DNA of 64,000 bases from Singulisphaera acidiphila DSM 18658 (GCF_000242455.2 NC_019892.1:186001-250000), one strand, 5' to 3'. Counted from the first letter of the stretch, positions 18,534 through 28,608 are shown. The notes: generated by a model from the sequence alone, not told the origin. Numbers and translations are program-made.

Positions 18534-20009
18534 ATGCACGCGTTGACCGCCCTTACCGTCCTGGTCCTTGGAGCCGCCGCCCAGGCTGATTCGCCGCCTG
18601 CCGATAACGCGGCATCGAGCGGCCCTCACGCTCGGATCATTCCGAGGACGTCCGCTGCGCCCGGCGATCTCCCGGTGCGCCGGACGCAGTTCGACATGAC
18701 GACTTTGACCATACCCGCTCCGGCCCCGCCGATCGTCGAAGATGGCCGGTCGATCAGCCTCCAGGCGGCCCTCTACGGCGCGATCACCGGGAACCCCGAC
18801 GTCGTCACCTTGCGCAATAGCAACATCGCGACCCCCGAGTCGGTCGAGGTCGCCCGCCGGTTCCCGACCACCCTCAACCCCACACTCTGGGTCGACGTCC
18901 GCCCCTTCGTCACCGAGCGGAACCCGGGCTTTGGCATGAACCACAAGGATGCGTTCATGTATTTTTCCTACCGCCAGCCGCTCGAGCTTGGGCATCAGAC
19001 GACACATCGCTACCACATCGCCAAGGCGGCCTACAACCAGCAGCAGTGGATCGTGGTCCAGGCCGAGATGCTGGCGATGGTGCAGACGTACCGGTTCTTC
19101 CAGACGGCGGCCTATCGCCGCGAGAAGCTCCGGGTCGCCGAGCAACTGGCCGACTTCAACGATCGCCTGCTCCAGTCGCTCAACCGTCGGCTCGAAGCCA
19201 ACCAGGTGCAGGCGGCCGACGTCGTCCTGGCCGAGGTGGAGAACAAGGCGACCCGCCAGCAGGTCGAGGTCGCCCGGCAGGACTACGCCAATGCCCTGAC
19301 CGACCTCCACAACCAGATCGGGACCCCCGAAACGGCCGGGACCGCCCAGCCCCTGGGACAGTTTGTCCTGCCCAACAATATTCCTCCGCTCGACGACCAG
19401 AGCCTGGTCCGGCTCGCGCTCCAGAGCCGCCCTGAAATTCACGCCGCGCGAGCGGCGGCGGCCGGTGCCTGCGCCGCGGTCAAGCTGGCCAAGGGGGACC
19501 GGATTCCGACCCCCGTGGTCGGTCCGCTCTACCAGCGCAACGAGCAAGGGACCCAGTTCTTCGGATTCACCTACATCACTCCCCTGCCCTTCCTCAACAA
19601 CGGCAAGCCGTTGGTCGTTCAGCGCGAGGCCGATTACCGCCGAGCCCTGGTCGCCCTCCAGCAGGCCGAGCAGCGGACAACCACCCAGGTCAAGGCGGCC
19701 GTCGCCAAGTGGAACGGCGCAAACCGGCTGGTGAGCCAGACTTCCGGCCTGGCCGACACCCTCAAGGTCCAGGTCGACCGCCTGGAACAGCTCTTCGACG
19801 CCAATCAGGCCGACTTGACCAAACTCCTTCAGGCCCGTCAGCGCTTGATCCAGCTCGAGAATGCCCAGCTCGACGCCCTCTGGCAGGCCACCCAGTCCCA
19901 GGCCGACCTTCTGACGGCCCTGGGTGCTCCGTCCTTGCTCGTCGCGCTGAATGAGCCAAGGCCAGGGCCAGACGCAGGCACGCGGCCGACGACTCCCGAA
20001 GGGAACTGA
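18534..20009 (+). CDS. Outer-membrane efflux protein, TolC/CusC family
   Basis: 491 residues from ATG 18534 (MHALTALTVLVLGAAAQA, a signal peptide). A TTG-initiated frame from 18447 would hide that signal. Two OEP repeats of long amphipathic helices: the first about residues 60-260 (DRLLQSLNRRLEANQVQAADV), the second 290-470 (QAEQRTTTQVKAAVAKW, ANQADLTKLLQARQRLIQLENA). These form the trimeric channel through the outer membrane. Divergent from the adaptor and pump genes, it completes the tripartite pump. Confidence 0.9.
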   Translation: MHALTALTVLVLGAAAQADSPPADNAASSGPHARIIPRTSAAPGDLPVRRTQFDMTTLTIPAPAPPIVEDGRSISLQAALYGAITGNPDVVTLRNSNIATPESVEVARRFPTTLNPTLWVDVRPFVTERNPGFGMNHKDAFMYFSYRQPLELGHQTTHRYHIAKAAYNQQQWIVVQAEMLAMVQTYRFFQTAAYRREKLRVAEQLADFNDRLLQSLNRRLEANQVQAADVVLAEVENKATRQQVEVARQDYANALTDLHNQIGTPETAGTAQPLGQFVLPNNIPPLDDQSLVRLALQSRPEIHAARAAAAGACAAVKLAKGDRIPTPVVGPLYQRNEQGTQFFGFTYITPLPFLNNGKPLVVQREADYRRALVALQQAEQRTTTQVKAAVAKWNGANRLVSQTSGLADTLKVQVDRLEQLFDANQADLTKLLQARQRLIQLENAQLDALWQATQSQADLLTALGAPSLLVALNEPRPGPDAGTRPTTPEGN

Positions 20010-20216
20010 CGAAGCCGTGGCCGTTGATCTGCTCACTTTGCGTCCCAAACGACGGAGGGCGCGAGTTTTGCGGCAGTCTCAGCCGATCTTGCCTGTGGTA
20101 AGGGCGTTTCACGAATTGGGCGGGGTGAAGTCCCTTGTGAGCAGGCGCCTTGCAGGCTAAGTTGCAACGACCCTCGTTTGGTCCCACCGAGTTGATACAC
20201 CCAGAGGAGAGACAGC

Positions 20217-20813
20217 ATGACACGCAAGAGCTTTGTTTTCGCCATGGCGACCGGTGCCGCCTTGGTCGCGCTGACCGCGATCGGGTCGTGGGCCCAGCAC
20301 GCCGAGGTGCCCCACCTGGGGGGAGTGACGAAGGCAATCGCCGTGCTGCACGCCACCAAGAAGGGGGGTGACGTTCATGGCAAGGTCACCTTCACACGGA
20401 CTCCGAAGGGGATCCTGGTGGAAGGGACGGTCGAGGGTCTGACCCCGGGCCTGCACGGCTTCCACGTCCACGAGTTTGGCGATTGCAGCTCGGACGACGC
20501 CATGTCCGCAGGCGGCCACTTCAATCCCACGGACATGCCGCACGCCGGCCCGCATGCCGATAAGCGGCACGTCGGTGACCTCGGGAACATCGAGGCCAAC
20601 GAGAAGGGTGTGGCCAAGATCGACATCCTCGACTCCGCCCTCAGCTTCTCCGGCGACCACTCGATCATCGGTCGCGGCCTGATCGTTCACGCCAAGGCCG
20701 ACGACCTCAAGTCCGCCCCCGCCGGCGCAGCCGGTGACCGCGTCGCCTGCGGCGTCATCGGCGTCGCCAAGGGCGCCGGGATGATGAGCGGCTCCGCGCC
20801 CGCCAAGAAGTGA
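20217..20813 (+). CDS. sodC: Secreted Cu/Zn superoxide dismutase
   Basis: 198 residues with an N-terminal signal peptide (FAMATGAALVALTAIGSWAQ). All active-site residues are present with the spacing of the family: copper ligands His83, His85, His101 and His158, zinc ligands His101, His109, His118 and Asp121, the disulfide pair Cys90-Cys178 and the guiding Arg175 (GDRVACGVIG). It dismutates superoxide outside the cytoplasm. GAGGAGAG lies just upstream of ATG 20217. A strong terminator follows at 20842. It sits after the metal efflux genes, but a 207-base gap suggests its own promoter. Confidence 0.96.
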   Translation: MTRKSFVFAMATGAALVALTAIGSWAQHAEVPHLGGVTKAIAVLHATKKGGDVHGKVTFTRTPKGILVEGTVEGLTPGLHGFHVHEFGDCSSDDAMSAGGHFNPTDMPHAGPHADKRHVGDLGNIEANEKGVAKIDILDSALSFSGDHSIIGRGLIVHAKADDLKSAPAGAAGDRVACGVIGVAKGAGMMSGSAPAKK

Positions 20814-20841
20814 GATCGAATGCCTTTGAGTGATTGAAGCT

Positions 20842-20895
20842 GCATCCGCGTGCCTCTTGGTTCAAGGCGAAGCCACCAAGGGGACACGCGGATGC
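20842..20895 (+). terminator. Rho-independent terminator of sodC
   Basis: GCATCCGCGTG (20842-20852) pairs perfectly with CACGCGGATGC (20885-20895); a weaker inner stem CTCTTGG/CCAAGGGG extends it. TTTATTTT follows directly. It lies 28 bases after the sodC stop. Confidence 0.85.
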
Positions 20896-21204
20896 TTTAT
20901 TTTCGAAAGGATGAGAAAAATCATGGATGTGACGCCTTCCCGGTTAGCCTGAGAAGCTCGCTCGCCCCTGCCTGCCTCGCCGGGTTGGCAGCACGCACGA
21001 TGAGAGGCGGTTGCATGGGCCACCGATTGAAAAGCCGCTTTTGCCAATCGTTTGGATTATTTTGAGTTGTGGGTTGGATTGATGATGGGTGTGCTTAATT
21101 CGTAGGTGATGATGTTGTTGCGTTTTCTTGGGTCAAATTCATTGTGCACGACCTATGTGTCGTGCAGATAACAAATATTTTATCGTCGTTTGTGACCTTT
21201 TGAA

Positions 21205-21270
21205 GCTCCTCTGCAGAATCAATCAGGTGAGGAAGCAGGTCTCCTGCCCGCACTGATTCTTCAGAGGAGC
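21205..21270 (+). ncRNA. Long structured hairpin, possible small RNA or orphan terminator
   Basis: GCTCCTCTGCAGAATCA (21205-21221) pairs with TGATTCTTCAGAGGAGC (21254-21270) at 16 of 17 positions. An inner hairpin GCAGG-TCT-CCTGC occupies 21235-21247, and TTCTTTTT follows from 21274. No gene on the plus strand ends close by: sodC already has its own terminator nearly 400 bases before. This fits the 3' end of an uncharacterised transcript or an IS-end structure. No known RNA family was recognised. Confidence 0.4.
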
Positions 21271-21369
21271 CAATTCTTTTTCTGTCTCATTGAGCAATTC
21301 GGAAATTTTCGCTAATTTGATAAGAACTCATGCATGAAACAAGGATGTGCATTGTCGAAATGAGGGGTG

Positions 21370-21730
21370 GGAGTTAATGGCTTTGGTTTGGGAGGCCGAC
21401 GATGTGGTTGTGTTGCTCCCGTGCGGTTCGGGGCAGGCCCTGTTTCGCATTCCACCAGGCTTTGGTGGCCGTTCTTAGTCGCCCGGCGCCGTTCGGCGTG
21501 GGCCAATCTTGGTCAATTCGTCCACCGTCAGGTCGTTGGTTGTCCAGTATTCAATGTTTCTATCGCGGAAGATGATTTTGAAGGTGCGAATTGCCCTGAA
21601 GCCCTCTAGGTAGGCGACTGCCACTTCAATGACGGGGCGTGAACCCTGACAGTTGAGAGCTGTCTTCCGAACGAGAGCGAGACGAGCAATCCCCGCTACG
21701 CCACTGAATTGAGATGCTGGCTTCAAGGAC
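21370..21730 (-). pseudogene. Decayed DDE transposase C-terminal fragment
   Basis: The minus strand reads ARLALVRKTALNCQGSRPV, then YLEGFRAIRTFKIIFRDR and NIEYWTTNDLTVDELT. These match, in order, the C-terminal region of IS4/IS701-type DDE transposases (K-G-x-R-P-x-x-E-V..., G-x-x-x-I-R-V-F-K, E-Y-W-A-T-N-D-L). After LTVDELTKIG the reading frame changes, and the expected AIENYHRGLKQCCGVE stretch is degraded (ATKAWWNAKQGLPRTAREQHN). No N-terminal part is seen. No other gene lies between sodC and the large membrane protein gene. Confidence 0.55.
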
Positions 21731-21862
21731 CTCTCTCGGGTTGCGTTGAGGGCCCCGTGGGCCCTCGACGGCCGTGCCCCTCAGCCTTGTGCCTGGCCAT
21801 TGTGCCGCAGCGATAGGTTTCCACATGAATTCATGAATTGATTATATGCCATGGAGTGCCCC

Positions 21863-23660
21863 ATGAGCGACGCCCGATCTAAATCCGGCGGGTCATCCAC
21901 GTCGTGGTCGTTTCCGGCAATGATCGCCGCCGTACTGGCGCTGTTTGGGCTTTCGAACTTTTCCGGCAATCCAGAGACCCAAGCCAGCCGTGGGGAGGCC
22001 GTATCCACAGCTTTGCCGTCGGCCGATCCCGCTAATGCAGCAATACGGACTCAGGATAAGACCCAGATGGAAATCCTTCTGGATTCCCACCGTCTCGACG
22101 AGGGCCAGGGGGGCAGCCCTGGTGCGATGAAGCTCCAAATCCTCGAGCCCTTGTTCCAGTTTTACGCCGCTCGCTTGGCACGCCTTGGCGATCAACAGCG
22201 GCGAGACTTGAGGGCCGATGGCCAGGAGGGGAAACTCGACCCCAACAAGGTCGTCGCATGGATGACAGATCAATCATGCAATGGCGATGAATTGAAGGTG
22301 CTGGTCAGTTTGGTCCCTGACCCCGCCCGTTCGGGCTCCGCCTACCGCTTTGACAGCACGATCACTGCCATGCTGTTGGCCTTGCGTAACGCCGGCTTTG
22401 TACTCGACAACTACCGGCTCAACTGGAAGAGTGCCGCTGGTCGCAGCATTGACTTGCAGACCGTCGAGCCAACTCCGGGCCGGGTGCGGATCAGCCTGCC
22501 CGGGGGGGCCAGCGATACTTTTCGCCGTCTTCCGGGTGCAATCCTTCTGCGCAAACAGAAGCTCCCGGAACTCCCGGCAAATGCGCAGGTGGCCAGGGTC
22601 AAGCATGCCAATCCCGCGCCACACGAGTTGGTGCTTATGCTGCTCGTGCCGGAAACTCCTGTCGTGGGCGTCGATACCGGGATTCTCCAAACGAGCCTCG
22701 ACATCGCCCGCGAGTGCGAGCGCCAACAGGGACGCCGGACTGTCCGGATCATTGGCCCCCACTTCTCGGGATCGACCTCCTCAATTCTACGTACCCTTAT
22801 TTCCTGGCTGCGGAATCTGGCGCCGTTACCGCCCGGAGCCGTGGAGTGTGACCTCACCAAGGTTCATTGGATCAACGGTGGCGCCGTCTCGTTGGATATC
22901 GATCAAATCCAGTGCACGTTCGATAGCTCGGTCGGCAAGGAGCGGGTCGTCCTGGAGAATGTCATTTACGGCTCCGACGATATGGATGAGGCCCTCCTTT
23001 CTTATCTGAAGAAACAAGCCAGCCCCGTATTTGGCAACAATCGGATTGCCTTCCTGACCGAAGAGACCACTGGATACGGCCAGTTGGCGACGTTAGGTCA
23101 TTTGCCGAATAACGCTTCCGCTTCGTATGCATCGAGAAGTATTGAAAAATTCGATGCTTACCGCTTTACGTTCCCACTCTACATCTCCGAGATTCGCCGC
23201 CGTTACGCCCGCCAAGGCTCGAGTGGAGGCCAGTCGTCCCTCACGCTACGCACGGCCGAGCGGCTACGATTCGACGAAGACGAGGGAACGGACAAGCCTG
23301 AATTTGTACGTCCAGAGTCGCCTGCTTTCAACTCGGCGAGCGACGAACTTCGTCTGCTTCGGGTCGCCGAGCAGATTAACCGGCATGGCATCCGGATCGT
23401 CTGGCTCTCAGCGACCGATTTACGTGATCGCCTTTTTCTCGCGGAGTTCCTCCGGATCCACTGCCCCGACGTGCAGATTATCAGTCCGGTGGCCGATCCG
23501 CCATTCACGCACAACCAGCGGATCAGCCGGCTGCGGGGGCTCCTCTTTGCCTCAACCCATCCGATGTGGGATGAAGGTGAGAAACGCCATTTCTTGACGC
23601 TTCCGGAACACCCCGCCTTCGGTACTTATAATGCGACTATCGCCCACCTCTGCGAGCTTA
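21863..23660 (+). pseudogene. 5' part of a large receptor-like membrane protein gene, split by an IS
   Basis: Start ATG 21863 (MSDARSKSGG) has GGAG six bases upstream; ATG 21851 is the alternative. This part encodes about 600 residues before the IS at 23661. A TM anchor (WSFPAMIAAVLALFGL) lies at about residues 17-35. A large soluble region follows with alternating strands and helices reminiscent of a type-1 periplasmic-binding fold: RRTVRIIGPHFSGSTSS, RIAFLTEETTGYGQL, FPLYISEIRRRYAR, GIRIVWLSATDLRDRLFLAEFL, PDVQIISPVADPPF. In the present genome the frame runs into the IS and stops at 23797. Removing the IS and one TTA copy joins it in frame to 24999-27283. The resemblance to ligand-binding domains is inference; I do not recognise the family by name. 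Confidence 0.8.
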
Positions 23661-24995
23661 GGGCTTGCGCAAAAATAACTTTTACAATTTTTGGGAGCGT
23701 GACTTCTTTATACGCGGCGCGATGGTGTAGTTCCAATCTCCGTGAAACTCGTGCCGTTCCAGACACAGCGCCGCCAGTTCCGTATCGCTCACCTTGATCT
23801 CGAGGGGGTAATGATTCGTATCCAGTACCGCCTTCACGATCAGGCCGCTCTTGGTCGTTGTGGCGGCGATCAAGTTAATGATTGCCTGATGGCTGACCAA
23901 CGGCTTTCCTCGCCAATTCTGCGTGATGAAGCTGAACAACCGGTGCTCGATCTTGTTCCATTTACTCGTGCCCGGCGGGAAATGGCTCACCGAGAGCATC
24001 AAACCAAGATCATCGGCCAAGGCCTGAAGCGACACCTTCCAGAGGCGCGTCCGATGCCCATTGCTCCCACCGCCATCAGCGGTGATCAGCAATTCGGTGG
24101 CCCGGGGAAAGCGTTCACGGCCCATCTCCTGCCACCAGCGGCGGATGCTGTGGGTGGCGAATTGGGCCGTGTCATGATCAATCCCCACGCTGACCCAACC
24201 CTGGTCGTTGACCATGTCGTACACGCCGTAGGGGATCGCCTTGCCCAGGGTCTTATCCAGGAAGTCATGGACTCGGACCTCCTCGGGTTCCCCCTGCGGA
24301 TGCCATTCCCGTCCACCGTTCTTGAAGTCGCCCACCAACTCCTTCTTCTTGGTGTCGACCGAGATCGCCGGTTGCCCCCGGGCCAGCGCTCGGCCAACGC
24401 TGGCGTTGATGTACTCGAACTGGGCGTTGCGGTCGGGATGCGCGACTCCCTCCCGAGTCTTTCGATTCGCCTGCAAGCTGTACCCTGCCTCGTGAAGCAA
24501 TGTGGCCACGGTTCGCGGTCCCACGCCGTGGTTTTGCCGCGACAGCTCCTCGGCCAGCCGCCGCGTGCTCTTACAGGTCCATCGCAACGGCGACTCGGGA
24601 TCACCTCGCGTCACGGGGTCGAGCAACGACTCCAACGCGGCCATCAATCCGGGGTCAGACTTCGCCGCTGTCGGCCGACCACCGCCCGGCCGACGCACCC
24701 GAGTCCCTTCGACCGTGCGTTGCGCAATCGGTCGCTCAAGCTCCCGCATCCCAGCCGAGATCGTCGGACGAGACAGTCCGGTGGCATGGGCCACGAGCGA
24801 GACACCACCCCAGCCCAACTCCTTCGCCTCCGCTGCCGCCCACTGCCGGCGGCGTCTCTCGTCCATCTCGGGGGAAAGCAGATGGAATTTCCGTTGAATC
24901 TGTGCGATGACAAGAGGATCGTACATCCTCTTATTATCGCAGAAACAGACATAGATGCCAAGCTTGATTTGAAAAGGTTGTTTTTGCGCAAGCCC
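23661..24995 (-). mobile_element. Complete ISAzo13-like insertion sequence (1335 bp)
   Basis: The ends are inverted repeats: GGGCTTGCGCAAAAATAAC on the left (23661) and, read from the right end, GGGCTTGCGCAAAAACAAC, with one mismatch in 19 and weaker matching beyond. TTA occurs on both sides (23658-23660 and 24996-24998) as a 3-bp target duplication. A single full-length transposase gene lies inside on the minus strand. Precise ends plus an intact gene suggest a recent insertion. Confidence 0.93.
23682..24926 (-). CDS. ISAzo13-family transposase
   Basis: 414 residues. The N-terminal helix-turn-helix region has the family look (ERRRRQWAAAEAKELGWGG, then VAHATGLSRPTISAGMREL). The DDE catalytic residues are visible as D in ISVDTKKKELVGDF, D in LLITADGGGSNGHR and E in KWNKIEHRLFSFI. 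HFPPGTSKWNKIEHR is typical of the family. The gene fills the IS, ending 21 bases from the left end. It is the disrupting element in the large membrane protein gene. Confidence 0.95.
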   Translation of the reverse strand: MYDPLVIAQIQRKFHLLSPEMDERRRRQWAAAEAKELGWGGVSLVAHATGLSRPTISAGMRELERPIAQRTVEGTRVRRPGGGRPTAAKSDPGLMAALESLLDPVTRGDPESPLRWTCKSTRRLAEELSRQNHGVGPRTVATLLHEAGYSLQANRKTREGVAHPDRNAQFEYINASVGRALARGQPAISVDTKKKELVGDFKNGGREWHPQGEPEEVRVHDFLDKTLGKAIPYGVYDMVNDQGWVSVGIDHDTAQFATHSIRRWWQEMGRERFPRATELLITADGGGSNGHRTRLWKVSLQALADDLGLMLSVSHFPPGTSKWNKIEHRLFSFITQNWRGKPLVSHQAIINLIAATTTKSGLIVKAVLDTNHYPLEIKVSDTELAALCLERHEFHGDWNYTIAPRIKKSRSQKL

Positions 24996-24998
24996 TTA

Positions 24999-27283
24999 GC
25001 CCATTTGAGGGATATGATGGGTTCCTGGCCGATTATGATTGGTCCGGCCCGAAGCGGAAGGCAATGGGCCCCGCCTTGTGGGTTACGGTTGCCAGCCAGA
25101 AGGGGCATTTCCCACTCCAGGTGATCGTCCCGCCCGTTCCGCCCAAGGGGGCCGATGCGCGAGGTGGGCAGTATGCCGGTAGCCTGTGGCTTCCTGAGAA
25201 CGTCTGGAAGGGGTTTCGCCTACGATTGATGCCTTTCGTTCGCGACGTCAGTGGCATTCCGACAGAGGGTAAGAAGCTCCTCGTCGTCGCCAACGTGGGG
25301 AATGTGCTCCACTTCCGTGGCTTCGGCGATGATGGCAAGGTTGTCGTGAAGACGGACGAGACAAGCTTGAAGGCACATGCCGAGTCGATTGCCGATCTCA
25401 AAAAGCAACTCGAGAGTCTGTGGTTTGCCCCCCAGCTTACGGAAGGACAGAGCGTCAAGATCTTCGGCGCAGTGACATCAATTGCCGCTCATACGCGGTG
25501 GCCCCGCGATTCCTCGGTCATGAACATTCGGTGGCCGCGCAGTTGGTTCACGTTCCAGCGCTTGTCGCTGACGAGTGGGGTCTCATGGGTCCTACCGCTC
25601 CTCTTCGGTATCGCGGCAATCTTGACGTGCTGGTTATGCCTCGCCAAGAACGAGCGGATCCGCCGCGATTACCTTGATTTTCGGTCCTGCTATCCCCTTC
25701 CTTGTCCTGGGGCTGATCGTCAGACCCCCATGGCGGATCTGCTTGCCTGTTCTGCGCAGCAGGCGGAGGAATTGACGGCATTGGCCGATCCAAAGACGGC
25801 CTTGATGTATCGGCACCCTGGGCTTGTCGTGCTCGCCTTCGGGACCTTTCTCTTCATGGGATTTTACACTGAGTTCTCCGCACACAACCTCTCTAACAAC
25901 AATTGGTTGCTTAATGTCTTCGTGATGATGCTGATGCTTACGTATGCGAGTTCGGAGGTCTTCCAACGGTGGAAGATCCATCCCGTTACTACGGATTCGC
26001 CGCCGATCTGGCCCTTCTTTTTCATCGCCTTGTTGGGCAGCGCTTTCGTCTGGTGCTGTTTTCAACTGGCCTACCTGGATCTTGCCTCCGACGATTCGAA
26101 CGAGTTCGAGGCCGTACAACTCGTGGTGGCCGCCTTGGGCTGTCTCGTCTTGCTCGTCGTCGCCTGGAGGGCGATCACTCGCGTGGAAGGGAGTGCGGCG
26201 GGTGCCGCCCAAGTGTCGACTTCGAGCGACGGCTGCCGCGAGGCCAAGACGGTTCCACCGTCGGTCATTTTCGGGGTCATCCTGGGGGGCACTCTGCTCG
26301 GATACCTGACGTTCTCCATGGTGACCATGGAGCCGACGCCCTTCGTGTCGCTACTCTTGATGCTCGTGCTCGCCTTTCTCTACGGGGCCGTGATCCATGA
26401 GGCGCTCTATCTGCGAGAGTACTGGACGTGTCTGAATGCGCTGACAGTCTCGGTGCTGAGCCTTCCCCTCGGCACGGCGCTCGACCGTCTGCCACGTCGG
26501 CTGACGTCCCGGCTGGGTAGCTTCAGTGAAGCTTGGGAGGGCCACGCTGATCGCGAACTGACGGAGCGGTTCCGGCACGTCCGCGAGACCCTGGGTTTGA
26601 TCTTGGCTGAGGACGCTCTCTCAACCGCACCGCCTACCGAGCTACTTGTACGGCGCGAAGACCTCAAGGAGGTCAAGAACGCGCTTGATTCGGCGAAGTT
26701 GTCGAACGCGGGGACCACAGCACAGGTCAGCCGGGCCTTGACACGGCTCCTTGCCCCCGTCTGGTCGCTTCGGGGCCCCCTTGAGGGCTTCGCCGATCAA
26801 GGATCCCAAAGGTCCGAGTCGAGTGGCTCTTCCACGGGGCCAGAGGGGGACGCTGAGTCTCGGGTGGTATTGTCGGCCCGCTCGGTAGAGGTCGGCGAGA
26901 TGTACCTCTCGCTTGAAGTGATCCGTTATTTGAACCGCCACCTCGACATCCTTTGGATCCGGGTCAGCGCACTGACCGTTTTGACGATCCTGCTCATGGC
27001 CACGGTCAATTGCTATCCGTATCAGCCGGCCGGAACGCTGTTTCAGTGGACCTTGCTTGTCGTTGTGCTGGCCCTGGTGATGATCGTCCGCGTGCTTGTG
27101 GGATTTAACTGCAACGAGCTCATTTCGCGTGTGAACAAGATCCCGGTCGACCGCTCGCTCTGGAACCTTGACTTCCTGGGCAAGCTGGTTGCCTATGTCG
27201 GGCCGGTACTCGCCTTGCTTGCCGCGCTCTCGGTGGGCATGTCAGATCTGATCCGGCTCGTATTGGGCCCGCTGAGCCCCTGA
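24999..27283 (+). pseudogene. 3' part of the IS-split large membrane protein gene
   Basis: This frame continues exactly from residue 603 of the interrupted gene (CEL|SPFEGYDG...), without a stop from the IS edge to 27283, giving about 761 residues. An internal ATG at 25064 could restart translation, but no ribosome site is obvious. After about 160 more soluble residues come roughly seven or eight TM helices (for example SWVLPLLFGIAAILTCWLCL, LVVLAFGTFLFMGFY, VQLVVAALGCLVLLVVAW, FVSLLLMLVLAFLYGAV). Next is a roughly 180-residue hydrophilic region with helical character, then three closing TM helices (LTVLTILLMATVNC, LFQWTLLVVVLALVMIVRVLV, YVGPVLALLAALSVGM). The intact product would be about 1360 residues. 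The patatin gene follows 41 bases after the stop. Confidence 0.8.
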
Positions 27284-27324
27284 GCGGAACGGTTTCCCTC
27301 CTTTTGTTTATAAGAGAGAAAATT

Positions 27325-28608
27325 ATGATGAATAATGGAAAATTGAGTGCTCATGATTTTATGATGTATCCTCTCCGGCCTGGGGGGCCGACGGTCGCCG
27401 AGGCGGTCGAGAGACTGCGACACCAGGTTGCCCACAAGGAGTTCAGCGATGTGATCGACGACGCCGGGTATCAATACGTTGACCTGGTACTGCAAGGTGG
27501 GGGGATCCTTGGCATCGCCCTGGTGGGTTACATCTATGTTCTGGAGCAGGCTGGCCTTCGTTTCCTCAGTTTGGCGGGGTCATCGGCCGGGGCGATCAAT
27601 ACCTTGCTGATCGCGGCTTTGGGGCCTCCCGTTGCGGCCAAGAGCGAGGCAATGCTGAAGCATCTCGCCAATCTGGACGCCCGGGAATTTCTCGATGGGC
27701 GATTCTTTGCCCGAGGCGCGTCGTTGGCGCTCGCCCGCGGGGCGGGTAAGCTCTCGGTCGTCAGTCAACTGTCTTTGGCCCTCCCCGGCCTGCTCAAGCA
27801 CTACGGCCTCCACCCCGGCAAGCGCTTCCTGGGATGGGTCGACGAAATTCTGCGATCGGAAAATGTCGATACTGCTGCCAAGCTGCGGGCACGGATGGGG
27901 ACTTGCCCGCCAGGTCTGCGGGCGAGAACCGGTCGGGAGGAGCGGTCGTTCGAGTGCCGTATCCCTGGCCGCCTTGCAATCGTTACCGTCGACGTGGTCA
28001 CCAAGACCAAGTTCGTCTTCCCCGAGATGTCCGCGCTGATCTTTGACGACCCCGACGAGGTGTCGCCATCGACCTTTGTCCGGGCCTCAATGTCGATTCC
28101 CTGGTTCTTCCACCCGAGTCGTACGCGAGGCCGTCGCGATGAGGCGCAACGGGCCTTGTGGGTAGAGTTGGCCGGGTACCAGGGGGAGCTGCCGGATCAT
28201 CACCTCTTTGTCGACGGGGGCATCGTCTCTAACTTCCCAATCAACATTTTCCATCGCCCGGATGTTGTCCCGTTCGCCCCGACATTGGGGGTCCGGCTAG
28301 GGATTGAGCGGCATGCCACGAATACCTCCTCATTCAGCCGTTTCACCAAGGCCACGGTCGACGCTGCCAGGCAGGCCCTCGACTTTGACTTTCTCTTCCG
28401 CAACCCGGATTATCAGCACCTGATCGGCACGGTTGAGACCGAGGGTTTCAACTGGCTCAATTTCGAGTTGGGTCCTCAAGAGAAGCTTGGCCTGTTCGCC
28501 CGAGGAGTGGAGGCCGCAGTGGAGTTCCTCACCAGTTTTGACTGGGGAAAATATAAGGAGGTCCGTTTCAGCCTCGCCGAAGCCGACCGGCGGTCACGGG
28601 GGATATAG
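27325..28608 (+). CDS. Patatin-like phospholipase
   Basis: 427 residues from ATG 27325; AGAGAG is upstream, and a TTG at 27304 in the same frame is less likely. Patatin motifs are complete: oxyanion loop QGGGILG (57-63), nucleophile elbow G-S-S-A-G with Ser87, and catalytic Asp297 in FVDGGIVSNFPIN. It should hydrolyse acyl esters of membrane phospholipids. No signal peptide or TM, so cytoplasmic, acting at the inner face of the membrane. It is directly downstream of the large multi-TM protein (stop 27283), which implies an operon. Upstream reads from the original promoter may now be blocked by the IS. Confidence 0.93.
   Translation: MMNNGKLSAHDFMMYPLRPGGPTVAEAVERLRHQVAHKEFSDVIDDAGYQYVDLVLQGGGILGIALVGYIYVLEQAGLRFLSLAGSSAGAINTLLIAALGPPVAAKSEAMLKHLANLDAREFLDGRFFARGASLALARGAGKLSVVSQLSLALPGLLKHYGLHPGKRFLGWVDEILRSENVDTAAKLRARMGTCPPGLRARTGREERSFECRIPGRLAIVTVDVVTKTKFVFPEMSALIFDDPDEVSPSTFVRASMSIPWFFHPSRTRGRRDEAQRALWVELAGYQGELPDHHLFVDGGIVSNFPINIFHRPDVVPFAPTLGVRLGIERHATNTSSFSRFTKATVDAARQALDFDFLFRNPDYQHLIGTVETEGFNWLNFELGPQEKLGLFARGVEAAVEFLTSFDWGKYKEVRFSLAEADRRSRGI

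Noticed and set aside
18498..20048. 516-codon minus-strand frame opposite the outer-membrane factor
   Set aside because: Antisense of a clear TolC-family gene; no domain of its own.
23742..25124. 460-codon plus-strand frame across the IS
   Set aside because: Antisense of the transposase gene and crosses the IS boundary.
27325..28608. Patatin as part of a CBASS-type defence operon
   Set aside because: No nucleotidyltransferase or other known CBASS gene is adjacent; only the large membrane protein precedes it.
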